From Fuerstiella marisgermanici (GTDB lineage Bacteria > Planctomycetota > Planctomycetia > Planctomycetales > Planctomycetaceae): a DNA stretch of 64,000 nt. The stretch covers positions 6,994,001 to 7,058,000 of the forward strand of contig NZ_CP017641.1 in the NCBI RefSeq assembly GCF_001983935.1, written 5' to 3'. Below are positions 63,734 through 64,000 of this stretch, in pieces (position 1 is the stretch's first letter; every line of letters begins with the position of its first letter). The notes beneath the pieces were generated by a model that ran no database searches, was not told the DNA's origin, and saw only the letters and a program-made list of their open reading frames with translations. The translations under genes were made by a program, and so were the position numbers.

Positions 63734-64000
63734 AGAATCGCGAAGACACAATATACAACGATCAAATGTTCTCCGGCCGTATGCTCGGTCCGTCGGCCTA
63801 CAGCGAGGCGCTGTTGCCATCGCTGCGACTGGCTCGCTCGTCGCGGTTCGCTCGACGGATTGGCAAGATCCTGTTGTTGTCGTTGGTTATTGGGTTCATC
63901 TTCGTCACCATCGCGCCCTGGCAGCAATCTGTGACAGGCAGCGGCAATGTGATTGCCTTCGCACCGCGAGAACGCCAGCAGACAATCGAAGTCCCAATCA
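63730..64000 (+). CDS. HlyD-type adaptor, 3'-truncated by window end
   Basis: It starts at ATG 63730, overlapping the ABC stop (ATGA), and is open to the window edge (about 90 residues seen). The N-terminus is cytoplasmic and basic (SLRLARSSRFARRIGKI), then one TM (LLLSLVIGFIFVTIAPWQQ) and the motif GSGNVIAFAPRERQQTIEVPI, which fits the start of HlyD-family adaptors (VxxxGxVxxxxxxxxVxxP). It would bridge the ABC protein and an outer-membrane channel. The rest lies beyond the window. Confidence 0.75.
   Translation, partial: MKNREDTIYNDQMFSGRMLGPSAYSEALLPSLRLARSSRFARRIGKILLLSLVIGFIFVTIAPWQQSVTGSGNVIAFAPRERQQTIEVPI

Overview
The window looks like a chromosomal segment of a planctomycete, probably Planctomycetaceae; the genus cannot be fixed from sequence alone. 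Evidence: two FGly-type sulfatases, a DUF1501 protein, a DUF1571 protein, a giant PA14/CxxCH/propeller cytochrome of the PVC type, a PEP-CTERM protein, a secreted protein with the planctomycete-style N-terminal LESRALLS motif, an NPYAAP hydrophobic protein, a Ser/Thr kinase fused to an FGE-like domain, and few strong Shine-Dalgarno sites. Protein-coding density is about 90%. I found no rRNA, tRNA or CRISPR array.

Layout. 1-5.0 kb: three cell-surface or secreted proteins on + (a 5'-truncated RTX-repeat protein, a PEP-CTERM protein, a 1016-aa repeat/Calx-beta/PKD/RTX protein). 5.3-13.0 kb: a minus-strand lipid-type locus (two WS/DGAT-like HHxxxDG acyltransferases, a fatty-acid desaturase, an MMPL/RND exporter, an acyltransferase-3 membrane protein), preceded by a secreted carboxypeptidase-regulatory-like protein. 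15.1-21.2 kb: a three-gene signalling operon (coiled-coil protein, membrane coiled-coil protein, 1566-aa kinase/STAND-like NTPase/FGE-like protein) facing an ECF-type sigma factor. 21.9-31 kb: thyX, ogt, an aldo/keto reductase, a second desaturase, two sulfatases and a DUF1501 protein. 31-40.9 kb: an AAA ATPase with an arrestin-like membrane protein, then housekeeping genes (mtaB, tmk, scpB, panC, lgt), a DUF1571 protein and another ECF sigma factor. 40.9-48.7 kb: an autotransporter and the PVC cytochrome, both on minus. 49.2-50.8 kb: SDR, CoA-binding protein and YciA-like thioesterase. 51.2-56.7 kb: a TolC/MacA/MacB-permease-like tripartite export operon. 56.7-61.1 kb: a repeat-rich zone with copies of a long palindromic element, an EF-hand secreted protein and a complete IS1634-family insertion sequence. 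61.6-64 kb: an ABC protein with a degenerate nucleotide-binding domain and the start of an HlyD-like adaptor that runs off the window.

The most notable items are: the kinase-STAND-FGE operon, a candidate signalling or conflict system; the acyltransferase/desaturase/MMPL locus, which resembles in architecture the loci that make and export complex lipids; a four-copy palindromic repeat family with 30-35 nt arms, one covarying position and conserved shoulders; the ABC half-transporter that lacks several catalytic NBD residues but is coupled to an adaptor gene; and the membrane-spanning arrestin-like protein next to a small AAA ATPase. All functions are inferred from motifs read by eye; no database search was run.
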